Source: Lingula anatina
Taxonomy: Eukaryota > Brachiopoda > Lingulata > Lingulida > Lingulidae
Assembly: GCF_001039355.2 (NCBI RefSeq)
Contig: NW_019775455.1
Span: 161,366-225,365, forward strand
Length of the DNA: 64,000 nt
Direction: 5' to 3'
The notes under the pieces are model-generated. The model searched no databases and was not told where the DNA came from. It saw only the letters and a list, made by a program, of their open reading frames with translations. A program made the position numbers and the translations under genes. Shown in pieces: positions 13,232 through 25,232 of the stretch (the stretch's first letter is position 1; every line of letters begins with the position of its first letter).

Positions 13232-16200
13232 TAATTAATGTACAGCACCAAACTTATTACCAATTTCTGATAATGGATCTGTAATCCATTACATACAATA
13301 TGATGGAGTCTTAGAAAACTTGTGCATATAAGGAATGTACTGTATGCTTTAACATGCCCATATAATTATGCTTTGGGGGTTTTTACTCCCTTTCATTAGT
13401 GCTCATCCTTCTGTTTAGTTAAGTGGTTGTGTGAGTGCAGGAGTTCCATTTGGGTGACTCTTATGCAATACCCAGCCTACCAGATTGTCAAGCTCTCATG
13501 GTGAACTTAGGCAAATAAAACATTTTATTCATCTCAGAGGTGAACCAGTACTGACAGTATCAGTTCAGTACATCACAGGACATTTCCTTTGCGGTATGTT
13601 ATTAGTTTCTCACTATCAAATGATCTGGTCTTTTAATTATTGAGAGGTGGATAGGCACATGCTCTTGTTTTCAATGTATGGAGGAAAATTACTGAGTAGA
13701 AAATGACCACTTGGAAATGTATGGTCTTTTACTTTCTGCACTGAAGTATCTAACTATCTTCAGACCATGTCACAACTGTATATTTCCAGATAAAATTACT
13801 CCATTGATGTATAATTATTCAAATTCAGCTATGGTAGATGATGGTATTGATAGATGATGAGCATTAAACTTTTACATCCACATTTGACAAAAAAGAATAC
13901 TATATATCTAATATGCTATCTATAATCTGCTGTAGGCAAATATCACACGCTTAATGTTAGCCCCAGGCTAGATATATTTATCTGGGACTATATGGGACTA
14001 CATTGAATCTATATATAATTGGACTGCAGAGATACTTCAATTTTGCCATAATAATCGTTATATCCTGAAGTTGAGAGAGTATCTGGAAATTTTTATCTAT
14101 TTTCATATTCTGGAAAAAACAGATTAAATTAAAAAATTTTCTGGGGGGGGGGGGGGTAAACTATGTATAAATGCTCCCTATAAAAAAGATTAAGCATGGT
14201 TCTTGTGAAGAATAGTTCAAATACATCTTGCAAAGATTAGATAGTATTTTTCAAAATAAAATATTTTGGCCAGTATAGATTTAAAACCAAACCCTAACTA
14301 TCATGACTGAACTTCCAACAATATATTTGCCGTAATTATTTGTGTTGGTCTGTTGTCTAAAATATTGTTAACAACATAGCAGCACCTATACATATACAAT
14401 AAGAATTGAACCTAAATAATACATAGAAAATGCATAACTGCATAGGTAGTCAACACTGCTGAGATATGCTGGTCTATATATTACCTCTGAAAATTTTAAG
14501 AAGTATTTCTAATCCTATTTACTCTTAAAGTTTTCTTTCATATCAGAAAATTATATAGCATTCCAGTCTTACCAGAAATTCCTATTCAGTATTACCTGAA
14601 TTATTTAAGATTGTGCCTTGTCAGTAATTTACATAGTTTTATCAGTAAAAAGAGATAACTTATTTAAAAGTGAGATAGTATGAGCATTTTGAGAGGTACA
14701 CTAGTATAATTAGCACCTATTGCATATTAATATGGGTAATTAATGTTGAGAAATTAATATTTCAGGCAGTGGTGGCTCCACCTTTACGGCTCTGTCAGAA
14801 CTACACAAAATCTACAACCAGGACCTTTTTGACAAGAAGATCCTCATGATTCACGCAGGAGGGCAGAGCCAAAGGTTGCCAAGTGCTAGTGTTCTTGGGA
14901 AAATATTTTCAGCTCTGCCATTGGGGGAGCCTATGTACCAGCTGTTGGAGCTCAAATTGGCGATGTATCTCCCCGTCATTGAGAAGATGTCACCAGGTGT
15001 CCTCTTGACCTCCTCGGACACCCTCGAGTTGTTCAATGATGGCGAGGAGTCGGACTGGGCCATCGATAAACCTGGCTTCACTGCATTTGCTCACCCCAGT
15101 TCACTTGAGATAGGAACAGGGCATGGTGTCTATGTACTGGAGGAGCCAAAGAAGATGGGCAAGAAGAAAGTTGAAGAGGCGCTGTGTTTGGAGGTGTTGC
15201 AAAAACCATCCGTAAAGCTGATGTACGACAAGGGGGCGGTCATTGAGAAGAAAGATACCAACTCAAAGGCAGAGGACCCTTACGTTTACTCTGACAGCAT
15301 GTTTTATTTTGACCATACTTTAACACAGAAGATGTTGAAGTGGTATGAAGAGAATGGTCCCATTCAGTGTGAGATCTGTGCTTACGGGGATTTTCTTCAG
15401 CCGTTGGGTCCCAGAGCTACCGGGGAGTACATCCACAACACATCTAATGTGAGCCATATGGAGCCTGCTCTGCTGAAAACTCGTGAACAGATGTTCAGTC
15501 TTCTCAAAGGCACACAGCTGAACCTTGTTGTGTTCAATGAGTCCAAGTTCTATCATGTTGGTACCACGCACGAGTACATTGACAACCTTTGCCACAGCCA
15601 GAGCTTTTCTCAGGAGTTGGGTTTAAGCAGAGATGCTTTCAGTCATTTCTCACAGCACAATGCCAGGCTTGCCAAGATGCCCAAACTCGAGTCTGCCATT
15701 GCTGGTTGTGTCATGCATAGCTGTCTCCCCAGTCAGTCGGCGGTTGCTGCCAGTGCAGTAGTGGAATACAGCCATTTCAAAATCCCTGTCAAGATTGGTG
15801 CAAATTGCATTATAAGCAACTGTTTCTTTGATGATGACCAATCAGAAGAGCTCTCTCTTGATATCCCTGCTAACACGTTCTTGCATACCATCCCTATGGT
15901 ACACAATGGCGGCACATGTTATGCGACAGTAGTTTACGGTACCAATGATAACATCAAAAAACGAGCAGCTGATCGTGAATCTGCAGGTCAAATAACCTTT
16001 CTTGGTAAAGATCTGAAACGAGCTTGTGAATTTTACAAACTAAAACAGCCAGGAGATCTCTTTGAGAAAAATCCCAAAGCGTTAAATCTCTGGTTCTGTC
16101 AGCTATTTCCAGTGGTCAGCAACATGGGTCAGTCTTGTTATTTTGCTGTTCAGATGGCCAAGCACATGCAGTCCAGTAGTGGTGATCAGGAGCTGGACCT

Positions 16201-16315
16201 CAGTGGCTATCCTCGCGTTTCGATGGCAGACCTGCTGGAGACCAAGGATGTGGCAGCCATGTTGGAATACAGAGAAAAGCTTAGAAAAGTTATTGAGAAA
16301 GCACACCATCATTGA
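8729..16315 (+). CDS. FPGT: Fucose-1-phosphate guanylyltransferase
   Basis: Makes GDP-L-fucose from GTP and fucose-1-phosphate in the cytosolic fucose salvage pathway. Three coding exons: 8729-8801 and 9571-9747 (or their second copies 12176-12248 and 12997-13173), then the large exon 14766-16315. Joined once, they give 599 residues, matching the family's usual length of about 590-600. The start [14 protein letters not shown] is in the first exon in both copies. The nucleotide-binding segment [17 protein letters not shown] lies at about residues 113-129, and the junction reads KLG/SGGST as expected for the family. The C-terminal half contains hexapeptide-like turns ([13 protein letters not shown]). 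The exon 2 donor used here is GTGGGT; a GTAAAT four bases downstream competes. Identification is secure; the order of the 5' exons is affected by the assembly duplication. Confidence 0.93.
9768..9791. repeat. (CA)n microsatellite by the FPGT exon 2 donor
   Basis: CA dinucleotide run starting about 20 bases after the exon 2 5' splice site. The second copy (13184-13230) is about twice as long, so the run is length-polymorphic between the two duplicates. Confidence 0.85.
10622..10697. repeat. (TTTA)n-rich low-complexity tract
   Basis: Tetranucleotide TTTA/ATTT tract inside the block that is present in the first FPGT duplicate and absent from the second. Confidence 0.75.
11568..11678. other. GC-rich hairpin tail at a contig end
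   Basis: This 111-base stretch ends at the single N at 11679, is much more GC-rich than its surroundings, and has no counterpart in the second FPGT copy, where the sequence continues straight into AT-rich intron. It begins with a 12-bp stem carrying one mismatch (11568-11579 with 11584-11595, loop TTAG) and contains CGTCCGG (11611-11617) paired with CCGGACG (11645-11651) around repeated GCCGG units. It could be the edge of a mobile element or a chimaeric contig end. No family is recognised. Confidence 0.5.
11679..11679. other. Single-N contig join
   Basis: One N marks a gap of unknown size between the two copies of the FPGT 5' region. The same marker occurs at 17793, 23857, 43327 and 51533. 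At 11679, 23857 and 51533 it separates near-identical neighbouring sequence. Confidence 0.8.
11680..14668. repeat. Second copy of duplicated FPGT 5' region
   Basis: Counterpart of 8232-11567. It carries the same promoter elements (palindrome at 11859-11878), exon 1 (12176-12248, same start codon) and exon 2 (12997-13173), with both splice sites intact. Being contiguous with the large last exon at 14766, this is the copy to use in the gene model. The coding differences I saw between the copies are negligible. Confidence 0.85.
13184..13230. repeat. (CA)n microsatellite, longer allele
   Basis: Pure CA run about 10 bases after the second-copy FPGT exon 2 donor. Longer than the equivalent run at 9768-9791. 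Confidence 0.85.
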
Positions 16316-17530
16316 TTCTTTTTTCTATTGAAGATCTTTTTGCAAGATACTCATTTATGCGTCTTGGTTTCTTTTTCCTCTCTTTGACCATACTCCCTTG
16401 ATATGAATTTTTTTATTATTTTTTTGGGGGGGGGGGGATCAAAATGTTATGCAATCTTGAATTGGCGTAAATATTTTAGCTTGGGTTATAATAATACTAA
16501 TTCCACAATACTGAATTTTAGACATGCAACTGTGATAAGTGGAATCATTCAAGCACTGACTGAGAGCATTATGTAGTTCTGACAATTAAAAAGTAATCTG
16601 ACACACATTTTATTCATAATTCTTTAAACAATAATGATACTTCCCTACGAACTAGGCAGGTACAAATATGATATATATTGTATGTGATGGAGTGATCTAA
16701 ACTTTTGATTCCTTTTAGGTGATAATTTGGTAGTACTACATGTATTGGGCTGATGGTTACTTTTCTGTGTATTTAATCAAGATGTTTATGTAGATAAATG
16801 TAATCTACGATTTCTTTTTCATTATTGTGGGTTAAACTCTCAGTGTTTTATTTATACATTTTTGCCATTCAACTGAAATGAGATGGTTAACAAAGAACTG
16901 TAGTTTTAATAGCAAAGTGCAGTTTGGATGTTTTAAAGATTAAGCACAATTGTAACAAGTTTTATCTGACAAAATGCAAGGTATAAAGCTTTACTCAACT
17001 GCAAGTAATACAAAAGTAATGATTATTTTTGCCAAACTGCTGATTACAATCCTATAACATGTATATGTTCTGTGTTAAATGTAGCAATATATATATAATA
17101 ATAATGATATATGATTACAATGAGGTAAAGGAGAGGAACTGTGATATAGTACTTAAATTATTACATTCCAGGTCTGATAATTCGTGCTGTCAATTGTGGG
17201 GATGCTTTATATTAAACTATTTACTAGATGTATGCACCTCTTTGTGGAGCGTAATTTACCTGCCATCTTTGTCTCAACAAGATCTTTGTGATGTGGTCTT
17301 ATTTATATTTGTGTACTTTTATAGACATTTAAAACTGCAATAATGTTTGAAGCATTTCACTTTTTTGCAGTGAGATTTTTTAAATTTATATTTCAAGTGA
17401 TTGGTTTGGTATTTTGGGGATTTTTGGTTCATCTTATATTTTTGTGGGTTTCAACTTCTTTTACATTTTTCCTGACCAAATGGGGCTAGTTGTTATGCCA
17501 TGGTTAATAAAGGCACCATTAAACAACTGA
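16316..17530 (+). other. Probable FPGT 3' UTR and poly(A) signal
   Basis: Non-coding AT-rich sequence follows the FPGT stop for about 1.2 kb to a canonical AATAAA at 17506-17511 (TTAATAAAGG). The 3' end is expected about 15-25 bases after that signal. A long G run occurs at 16424-16437. Inferred from the signal only. Confidence 0.45.
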
Positions 17531-19285
17531 TTTGTTTCCATCTAATAATTTTTTATAAACATAGGAAGTTATGCTCCAGCTGTACATAGCCTCTGCATTG
17601 CAACCTCAAGACCACCTTCACCTTCAAAACAACCATAAATATTTATTGCCATTGTCACTCAAGGACTACGGTAAAGTCTTGAAAATTTCGTCGTTCTTGA
17701 AAATTTCGTCGGCAGACGATTTTCCGCCAACTTAATTTTTTTCCCTTTGAAAACTTCGTCGACCTTGAAAATGAAGTACTCGATAATTTTTGNTTTTCGG
17801 CGAGTTGATAAAGAGATGCGCAGAAGTGATCCACTTATTCAAAATCTCTTGGCACTGTTAATTGTGCATTTTGACAAGATTTCATCTACTTCCAATCTTA
17901 AAGCCAGTTGCAATGTTGTTGTTTTTTTTTCAATTGACATACATCCCCACTAATGAAAATAAAAACATTTTTTGCCTTTTTATTGAAAAAAAAAATTAAT
18001 AAAAACAAGACAATTGTTAACATTTTAATACATTACTGTTTTTGTATTTTAAATGAAAAGAAAAGAATACTTCACTTGGAACAAAACATTTCATTCTCTG
18101 AACAATTGTTGGAATTCCTTTTAATTTCAATTTGAATATCTCAGAAGATACTTGAATAATATGCATTGAAGTTATCAAAGATAGATTTAGCATCCAAACA
18201 GCATGTTGTTCATGACACAGGTATGCTTTCTTGGCATCAAATAATTCTTAATATTTAGTGAATTGTATAATTAATATAAACAATGCTCTTCAAACCTTAG
18301 AGCAATGGCTTTATAAAATTAGGAATTTTTTTCAGACAAATAAAAATATTCAATTTCTCAAGTAACAGATATGAAGTTACTTACTGAAATATCCTACCCT
18401 AACAGTCAAATCATGCTCCATAACTTACACAAAACACAGTTACATGTACTAAATACAGAGATTACAAGCCGTACACAAACCATGTTTCTGTTTTTGCCAA
18501 ACGGCACACGTACATGTAGTTTAAGTGTTAACCTTTCCAGTTCAGTCTCTGACTCGAGTCAAGTCAGACATTGGCTCCTATAATTGTCACCTTAGCAAGG
18601 AAAGGAGAAAAAAAATTGAACACCTGCTATGTAGTACAACCTATAGGCAATAAACCTATGTTTCTTTTTTAAATATTCCACAGTTAAATAACAATTAGGG
18701 GCCCTGGCTAAATATATAAAGCCTAGCCTTGAAACACTTCATTTGATAAGCAGAATTTGAAGACAAGAGCTGATCACCCCATTTACAATAATAAAGAAGT
18801 CTTCATTTCAGAATATCCACTTTCACTTAGAAAAGTGTAGGACTATCTGCCATGACTTGGAGCCTACTTTCTACCAAATCCCACAATCTCTCTGGGGTTG
18901 TTACTGAGGTATTCCCCATTGGACGCAGGCCATTAAATATCCTCTTTGTCTCTTGCAAAATGCATTCTTTAGTCTTAACTTTAACAAAATTTGTGCAGTT
19001 GTGAGAGTCCAGTATGACAGGAATGGTAGTCCGCTGGAAACCAGAGTCGATACTCCATTACTTTGTGCAGGTGACATCCGTCCCAAATACTGACCCTGAT
19101 ACTCCAACTAACTCTAATCTGTACTAATCACATGGGACCTCGGACTTCAGTTCCTAGGACTGCCATTCCTGTCACACTGGCGATGGTCTGTCTCCAATCT
19201 CAATCTTGCAGTGATAGTGAGAGGAATGCAACAATTTCCATACAACCCTTAAAGAATGTTAATATCTGGTAATTATCTACTGGCA
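17531..19285. other. Convergent FPGT/PPID 3' region
   Basis: Holds the end of FPGT, a short CGTCG repeat block ending at a single N (17793), and the probable PPID 3' UTR on the minus strand. A minus-strand AATAAA (TTTATT on the plus strand at 17979-17984) would give PPID a 3' UTR of about 1.3 kb. No additional gene is seen. Confidence 0.4.
17672..17792. repeat. TTGAAAATTTCGTCG short repeats
   Basis: Two perfect copies of TTGAAAATTTCGTCG and a diverged TTGAAAACTTCGTCG, then TTGAAAATGAAG, all within about 110 bases and ending at the N at 17793. CpG-containing, unlike the surroundings. Copy number is truncated by the contig join. Confidence 0.7.
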
Positions 19286-22200
19286 TTAAGATGCAAACAT
19301 CTTTTTGTACATTTGCTTTTCCTTTTCTGCATTTGCTTTTTTGACATTCTTCACTTTGTTGATCTCTTGTATTATGCCTGAAAAAAAGGATTGATACCAA
19401 TTACTAATGTTATATTTATCAAAGATGGAAAATGTCCATACTTGAACATGAACACAACATTAATCTTTTACAATAACACTGTTGGTGAGTTGACAGTCCC
19501 GCCCCCAAATTTCTCACCATAACTATGTTAAATTTACTCTTTTTTATGCTTTCACCTAATTCCAATGCAATACAGCTGATACTGTGTTAGAATATTGGCA
19601 GTGAAGTACCTTTATCTTGTGGTTCCTGCTGCAGGGCAGTGTTGAGGTCCTTCTGTGAAAGAAGAAAAGACATTTCTCAGTAGTCATGCAGTTGCACAAT
19701 TTGAATTACAACTTCTCATAAAACACCTGATTTGCTTAACAGCCCAGTTTTACAAGGACAAAGTTCGATTATTCCTGAAAATTATTTTCTCTTCAGTGAT
19801 GTTGGATTAATTTTTTTTCTTTTACACTGCCTTCACATGAGAACCACTACTTCTTTTTAAATGGATTCTATTTTAAATACAAACTTACATTTAAGTCATG
19901 CAGACTTTATATGTTCATTTCTACAAACCATCACTAATTCAAAGGACACAAATAGATACAAAATCTGCCCCTTACCATTCCCTCAAACACTCACCCCACC
20001 ATCCTCAGCCAAAAAGGTGAATTAAAACATTATAAAGATTCAATATAAATCTAGACAATATTATGAAATATAATATCATCCACGTTAACATACCAATGCT
20101 TCATCCCAATTTTTCAGACCTGACTGTGCCTGGCCTCTTCTGAAGAGTGCTTTAGTGTTCTTATGGTCGATATCCAAAGCTTCATTGCAGTGAGTCAGAC
20201 TAATCTCGTAGTCCTGGAGCTTAAGACAAGACGCAGCTCTGAAAAATGCAATTGCAACTAGTTAAATCACAGAGCATTTGACAGAATAATAATGATAATT
20301 ATGAAAATAATAATTATAATGGTGAAGTTAAATATTAAGTATTGACTATTTAGAGATGTTATTATTTGTTAGAGTGATTATTTAACCCCTAAAATCTACA
20401 GGTACCCAGCACACAGTCAAGTGAATATTTTGCAACCACTGTTATAATTATGACCATGCTTTCAGGAAACAAGTGTAATGTTTATAAAACTGATTAGCAT
20501 TATCAAATCTATTATTTTAATGATTACCAATCGCATGTGAATTATCATTCAATGAGATACATGTGACCAATTTTCTCACAAGTTATAGCCCGTCCTATGT
20601 CATTCTCTCAAATTTTTTCAATATAAGTAGATTTTCCAGGCTCACATTAATAAAATGACTATCAAACAAATGTTTGGCACTCTGATACATTTCAAACAGT
20701 CTTTAAAATATTTTGTAGTCACAAATGTATCAATCATTTTGTGACTTTTACTTACATATTGAGAATTACAGGCAACATTGCTTTGTTTTCTACCTCAATT
20801 TCTTCCTCGCCACAAAACTGCAAAGTTTCATCCATTTTCTTCAGGTATCTGAAAATTACAGAAATCAAAGCAAATAGCAGATTATAACTTATCCAAAGGC
20901 ATAATTACTCATACTTCAGGGATTCCTCAATTGTTAGAACTTATTTCTCTTTAATCGTTTTCTTCTGCATTAATTGTTCTCAAAGATCTTTTTTTCCCTA
21001 GAGATAAAAATGCTGTAGATCCTGATAAGTGAAAGTGTAAACCTCAGCTTGTGACTCATGGGCTACTAGTAAATGTTAAATCAGCAAATATCTGGGAGGT
21101 TATTCACAACAGATGATTATCAGATTTACTGATCCCCAGATTGAATATGGCGGTCCCCACATGAAAGCAGAGCCAACTAATCCCCTGATGGTCTCCCTGC
21201 CTCCACATGTGCTGTCCCTGCAGGGGTCTAGCAATTAAACTTCAGAGCTGTGATTTAATCCATTCAGTGGCGCGTATGGCAACGGGGAGACCATCAGTGG
21301 ATTAGTCGGTTCTGCAGTCATGTGGACCACCATATTTGATCCGCAGATCAGTAAATCCTACAACAGAGTGGAGAGTGAATTTTTTAATTAACTTTGAAAT
21401 AAGTTTTAAACAACTGAACAGATAGATGTGCTTTTCAAATTCCTGGTCTTGCAAAAAAAAAAAAATAATAATAATAATAACAATACTCACCTTAAAGCCT
21501 TCATATATTTCATTTTTGCTTTATCAAATTCTTTGTTCTTGAAAAAAGTGTTCCCTACTCCTTTGATAAGCATTGCAACTTCAAGAATTTTTTCTTTCTA
21601 TAAAAAAGGAAATAAGGGGCTGTGTTAACATCAAAAGAGAATTACTATATTTGTGACACAAATGAAGTCTTTAAAACAAAGGCCACTGTCAGAGAGTAGT
21701 AAATGGTAGCACCAGGCTCGACTGCAAATTGAAGTATGGATATTTAATGCAATAATTAATTTAAAAAAATCTAGGTTGTATTCTCTATGGTTTTCCACGT
21801 GCAAATACTTGAAAATATGACTCCTATTTAGTTAACTTTTACTGCTTCCTTATAAATCAGGCTCACTGATCCCAACATTCCCAAAGACCACAAAACATTA
21901 CCCAGTACATTCACTTATAGCCAGATAAATATTTAAGCAAGCTTATTTTGACAGTGATAACAAAAACACATATTAAGATCTCACTTGATGAAAGTCTAAA
22001 TCAGAGTCTTCTGGATAATTGGCATAGCAGTCTTCGGTTCCATCATTTACGGCAAAACCATCCGGCTCTCCAGGCTGCAGCTCCCCACAATCCACTATCA
22101 CACATGGCTAAAATTTTACAGTTAACCCCATTATGAGATGTTCAACTTCAAATACATCAAAGCTGAACATGCATCACACTCATTTTTCAATTCAAAAACT

Positions 22201-25200
22201 GATTTTTAAAAACACATTTTTATGTGAACCATGACTGCACATGTATTTAATAATTTATCCTGGTTTTCATAAATGCAAAATATGATCAATTAATGCAATG
22301 TATAACTGTAATTTGTATTAATTATTATGTTTTTTGTGACTATATCACAATTTCACAGAGTCAAAATAAGCATTTTTAAACCTTACCTTAACTGGTTTAG
22401 ACTCCTTGACTTCTGTGTTCTCCAGTGCTCTCACTGTCCCCATTCCTTTCAGGACTTTTCCGAACACCACATGCTTGTTGTCTAAATGCTCTGTCACCAC
22501 GGTTGTGATGAAGAATTGAGATCCATTAGAGTTTGGACCAGCATTAGCCATTGACAACAACCCTGGTCTGTCATGCTGTAATTGGAATCAAAATTTGAAT
22601 TTCCCTTTGATGAGGGAAAGATCCATTTGTTTTGCTATCATTTTTCGTTTAAAAAATTACATACACACATAAAATATTCATACAGCTTTCACACTCTTAG
22701 GTATTTTTCTCGGTTATGTTCAAAATAAGCAAGTATTCAGAATAAACAATGTGTCAACATTATGAAATATTTATCAACATAATCTGCTTTGATTATGATC
22801 TTATATCCATTAATGAGGTCTGATAAACCATGATGCTGATGTATTATTTATACAGTTTTCCTACACCTTTTTCAACATTACTTTTCTGAGGTTTGCAAAA
22901 TAAGATATCACCAAAAGCAAGTCTATAATTGTTAAACTTACCATATGTAGTATAGAACTTAAAATTACAACCTATAATTCAAAGCAAAAAATGAACAAAC
23001 CTTATATTGAAAATTCTCATCTTCAAACTTTTCACCATAAATACTTTCTCCTCCTGTTCCATCTCCATTAGTGAAGTCCCCACCCTGGATCATAAAATCC
23101 TTGATGACTGAAAAAAAAAACAGTTTGTGCGCTCTTGTCCAATTATAAAAACTACACCTTATCACACTGAATAACCGCTACATGGTTTCTGTTTTATACC
23201 AGACTCGAGAGGCACTGAATTCAGCATATTCAGGCCCTTAGGCAGGGGTAAGGTGTTCATATGAACGACCATTTTCATGGCTCAAAAAGGACCCTTTGAA
23301 ATCAAAATTTCATGTAGGTTTTTTTACTATCATTTCCTAAGTTTGGTCAACTAATGAGTAAAATGGGTCATTTTTCCCCCCCCCCCCCCCCCCCAATAAA
23401 GAGCCCATTTTTACATTTTCAGCTACAGGCCAAATATTGATATTGTTAGGCAAAGACAAAACAAAAACTTTGCTGATGGAGATATGAATTCCTGAAATTT
23501 TACTATACATTTTACTGTACTGTATTTTACTTGTCACAAGTTTTAAATTCAATACACTTTTATTTTCCAAAGAAGTTCTTACACCGACATTTAATGTATA
23601 TAAATATTAAGTTGACTAGCTCAACTTCACCATGCTATTGGATTCGTGACACAATCTATGCTGAATGGTTAATATCAGAAAGTTAGGTTAAAATGGGTTA
23701 TACCAGTATAACAAAGTCTACTTACTTCTGTGAAATGTACATCCCTTGTAATGAAGAGGCTTTCCTGATACCCCATCTCCCTTTTCTCCAGTACAAAGGG
23801 CCCTGAAGTTCTCAGCTGTTTTGGGTACAACATCTTTGAACAGTTCAAATACTATCNGACCATGCTATTGGATTCGTGATACAATCTATGCTGAATGTTT
23901 AATATCAGAAAGTTAGGTTAAAATGGGTTATACCAGTATAACAAAGTCTACTTACTTCTGTGGAATGTACATCCCTTGTAATGAAGAGGCTTTCCTGATA
24001 CCCCATCTCCCTTTTCTCCAGTACAAAGGGCCCTGAAGTTCTCAGCTGTTTTGGGTACAACATCTTTGAACAGTTCAAATACTATCCTGCCAGCTATAAA
24101 AAGATATACTCAGTATATAATGCTGATTAATGGGAATTTAAGCCTTCTGGTATATTATTATTTCATGTATATACATACCTAAATAATAACAATAATAATA
24201 ATAATAATGATAATAATTACAATAATAATATGTTAATTAATATATAGCAACCAAAATGTTGAAGTTGTACATGAACTGGATTAGAATAAAATTTACTAAA
24301 CAATTTTAAAGCAAAAATATGAAATGAAAAAAAAAAAGAGAACATTTTGTAATCCTCTCATTTTTTCACAGGAAGCAAAATTGATGCATTTTAAAAAATA
24401 TATTTTATCACCTTTTTAATATTGGAAACAAGAAAAAAGTTGATATTTGTTCTTCCTATTCCATCTGGGATCTGTGGTTTTTGTATATTGCATTTTATAG
24501 AAAAAAAAGTACAATTCTCACTTTTCCATTTTTCTTTTTAACCCCATACATGGACCATGGAGGTATGAAATTTAAAGATTTATATATACTATTACAGTGT
24601 ATATATACACGAGTATCTTTAAACCAGGTAAAATAAAAACAATAAAAATGTCCTTGTTAAAATGGTAACATGTCTTCCATATTTTAAGTAATAATGCTAT
24701 AAATCAGGCATTCTTTTTAAAGGCTTTGCTACAAATGTTATATTCATATTTTGGCTTTATTCAAAATATAAAAAATTTCTAGTTTTACTCGTTTGAACTT
24801 TAGTAGATCTACTAGTACAGATGTTAGTCTAATGATCCATGATAGCCAATGATCATTCAATTTTAAAACGTTCAGATTCGTCCTAAAATATGCCTGACCA
24901 AGTTGATAACGGTACTGACCGATCCAACATATTAAGGTGACTAACTGTGATTGAAATTATTACCTAAGACACACCGAAAACAGACCAGAAACTTCTAGAA
25001 TTCCCACGTGGTTTCTAAATATAGCACAACATTAATGGGAAGTTCAGAATGACGGAGCAATTTCGCGCTTATGAATATTTATAATGGCATTCAAACCAGA
25101 ACACGTAATGCTCTAAAAGTTTCAAATTCAAATTTAGAACATAAATTTCAAATTTATGCGACATTTACCTTCTTCATTGCCGATTTTAATGTCAAAAAAG

Positions 25201-25232
25201 CAACGGGGATTCCCTTCTGCAGTTTCCGCCAT
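19286..25232 (-). CDS. PPID: Peptidyl-prolyl isomerase D (cyclophilin-40)
   Basis: Hsp90 co-chaperone with an N-terminal cyclophilin isomerase domain and C-terminal TPRs that bind the Hsp90 tail. Exons in coding order: 25169-25232, 23956-24093, 23001-23107, 22387-22575, 21985-22107, 21491-21597, 20756-20848, 20094-20238, 19610-19652, 19286-19377. They join in one frame of 366 residues (family about 370). The start is [18 protein letters not shown]. The cyclophilin domain (about 1-170) has catalytic Arg67 (TFHRII) and the GSQFFITT core (121-128). His133 stands where cyclophilin A has Trp, as in other Cyp40 proteins, and is associated with weak cyclosporin binding. TPR helices occupy about 208-340, including [20 protein letters not shown]. 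The C terminus is MYKKMFAS. Head-to-head with ZFAND2. A partial second exon 2 (23726-23856) lacks its acceptor and is not used. Confidence 0.95.
21123..21358. mobile_element. Foldback/MITE-like element in PPID intron 6
   Basis: The two ends form a long imperfect inverted repeat of about 75 bp: 21123-21199 pairs with 21283-21358. Both arms read GATTTACTGATC near the tip and CTGATGGTCTCCC at the inner end. The central loop is about 80 bases. ACAACAGA occurs on both sides (21106-21113 and 21360-21367), which could be an 8-bp target duplication, although the left copy is about 8 bases from the arm. There is no coding capacity. It is probably a non-autonomous DNA transposon; the family is not recognised. 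Confidence 0.65.
23627..23856 (-). pseudogene. Partial duplicate of PPID exon 2
   Basis: Near-identical to 23859-24087, with the single N (23857) between the copies. It includes most of exon 2 (coding from 23726) and its donor but stops 7 coding bases short of the exon start, so it has no acceptor and cannot be spliced in. A few substitutions separate the copies. Best read as an assembly overlap, probably two haplotypes, not a gene feature. Confidence 0.85.
24186..24232. repeat. (AAT)n microsatellite in PPID intron 1
   Basis: Imperfect AAT/AATAAT run. Confidence 0.7.
24988..25005. promoter_or_regulatory. Heat-shock element near PPID/ZFAND2 promoter
   Basis: Reads GAA-ac-TTC-ta-GAA-tt-CCC: three perfect alternating 5-bp HSF units and one degenerate unit, the canonical heat-shock factor binding pattern. 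It lies in PPID intron 1, about 165 bases from the end of exon 1 and about 330 bases upstream of the ZFAND2 start. A palindromic E-box CACGTG overlaps its right end (25005-25010). Binding is inferred from the motif. Confidence 0.6.

Noticed and set aside
14851-16312. Several minus-strand and +2-frame open frames over the large FPGT exon
   Set aside because: Shadows of the FPGT coding frame with no family features of their own.
25039-25049. GAAgTTCaGAA as a second heat-shock element
   Set aside because: Units are separated by one base instead of two, which does not match the HSF spacing rule.
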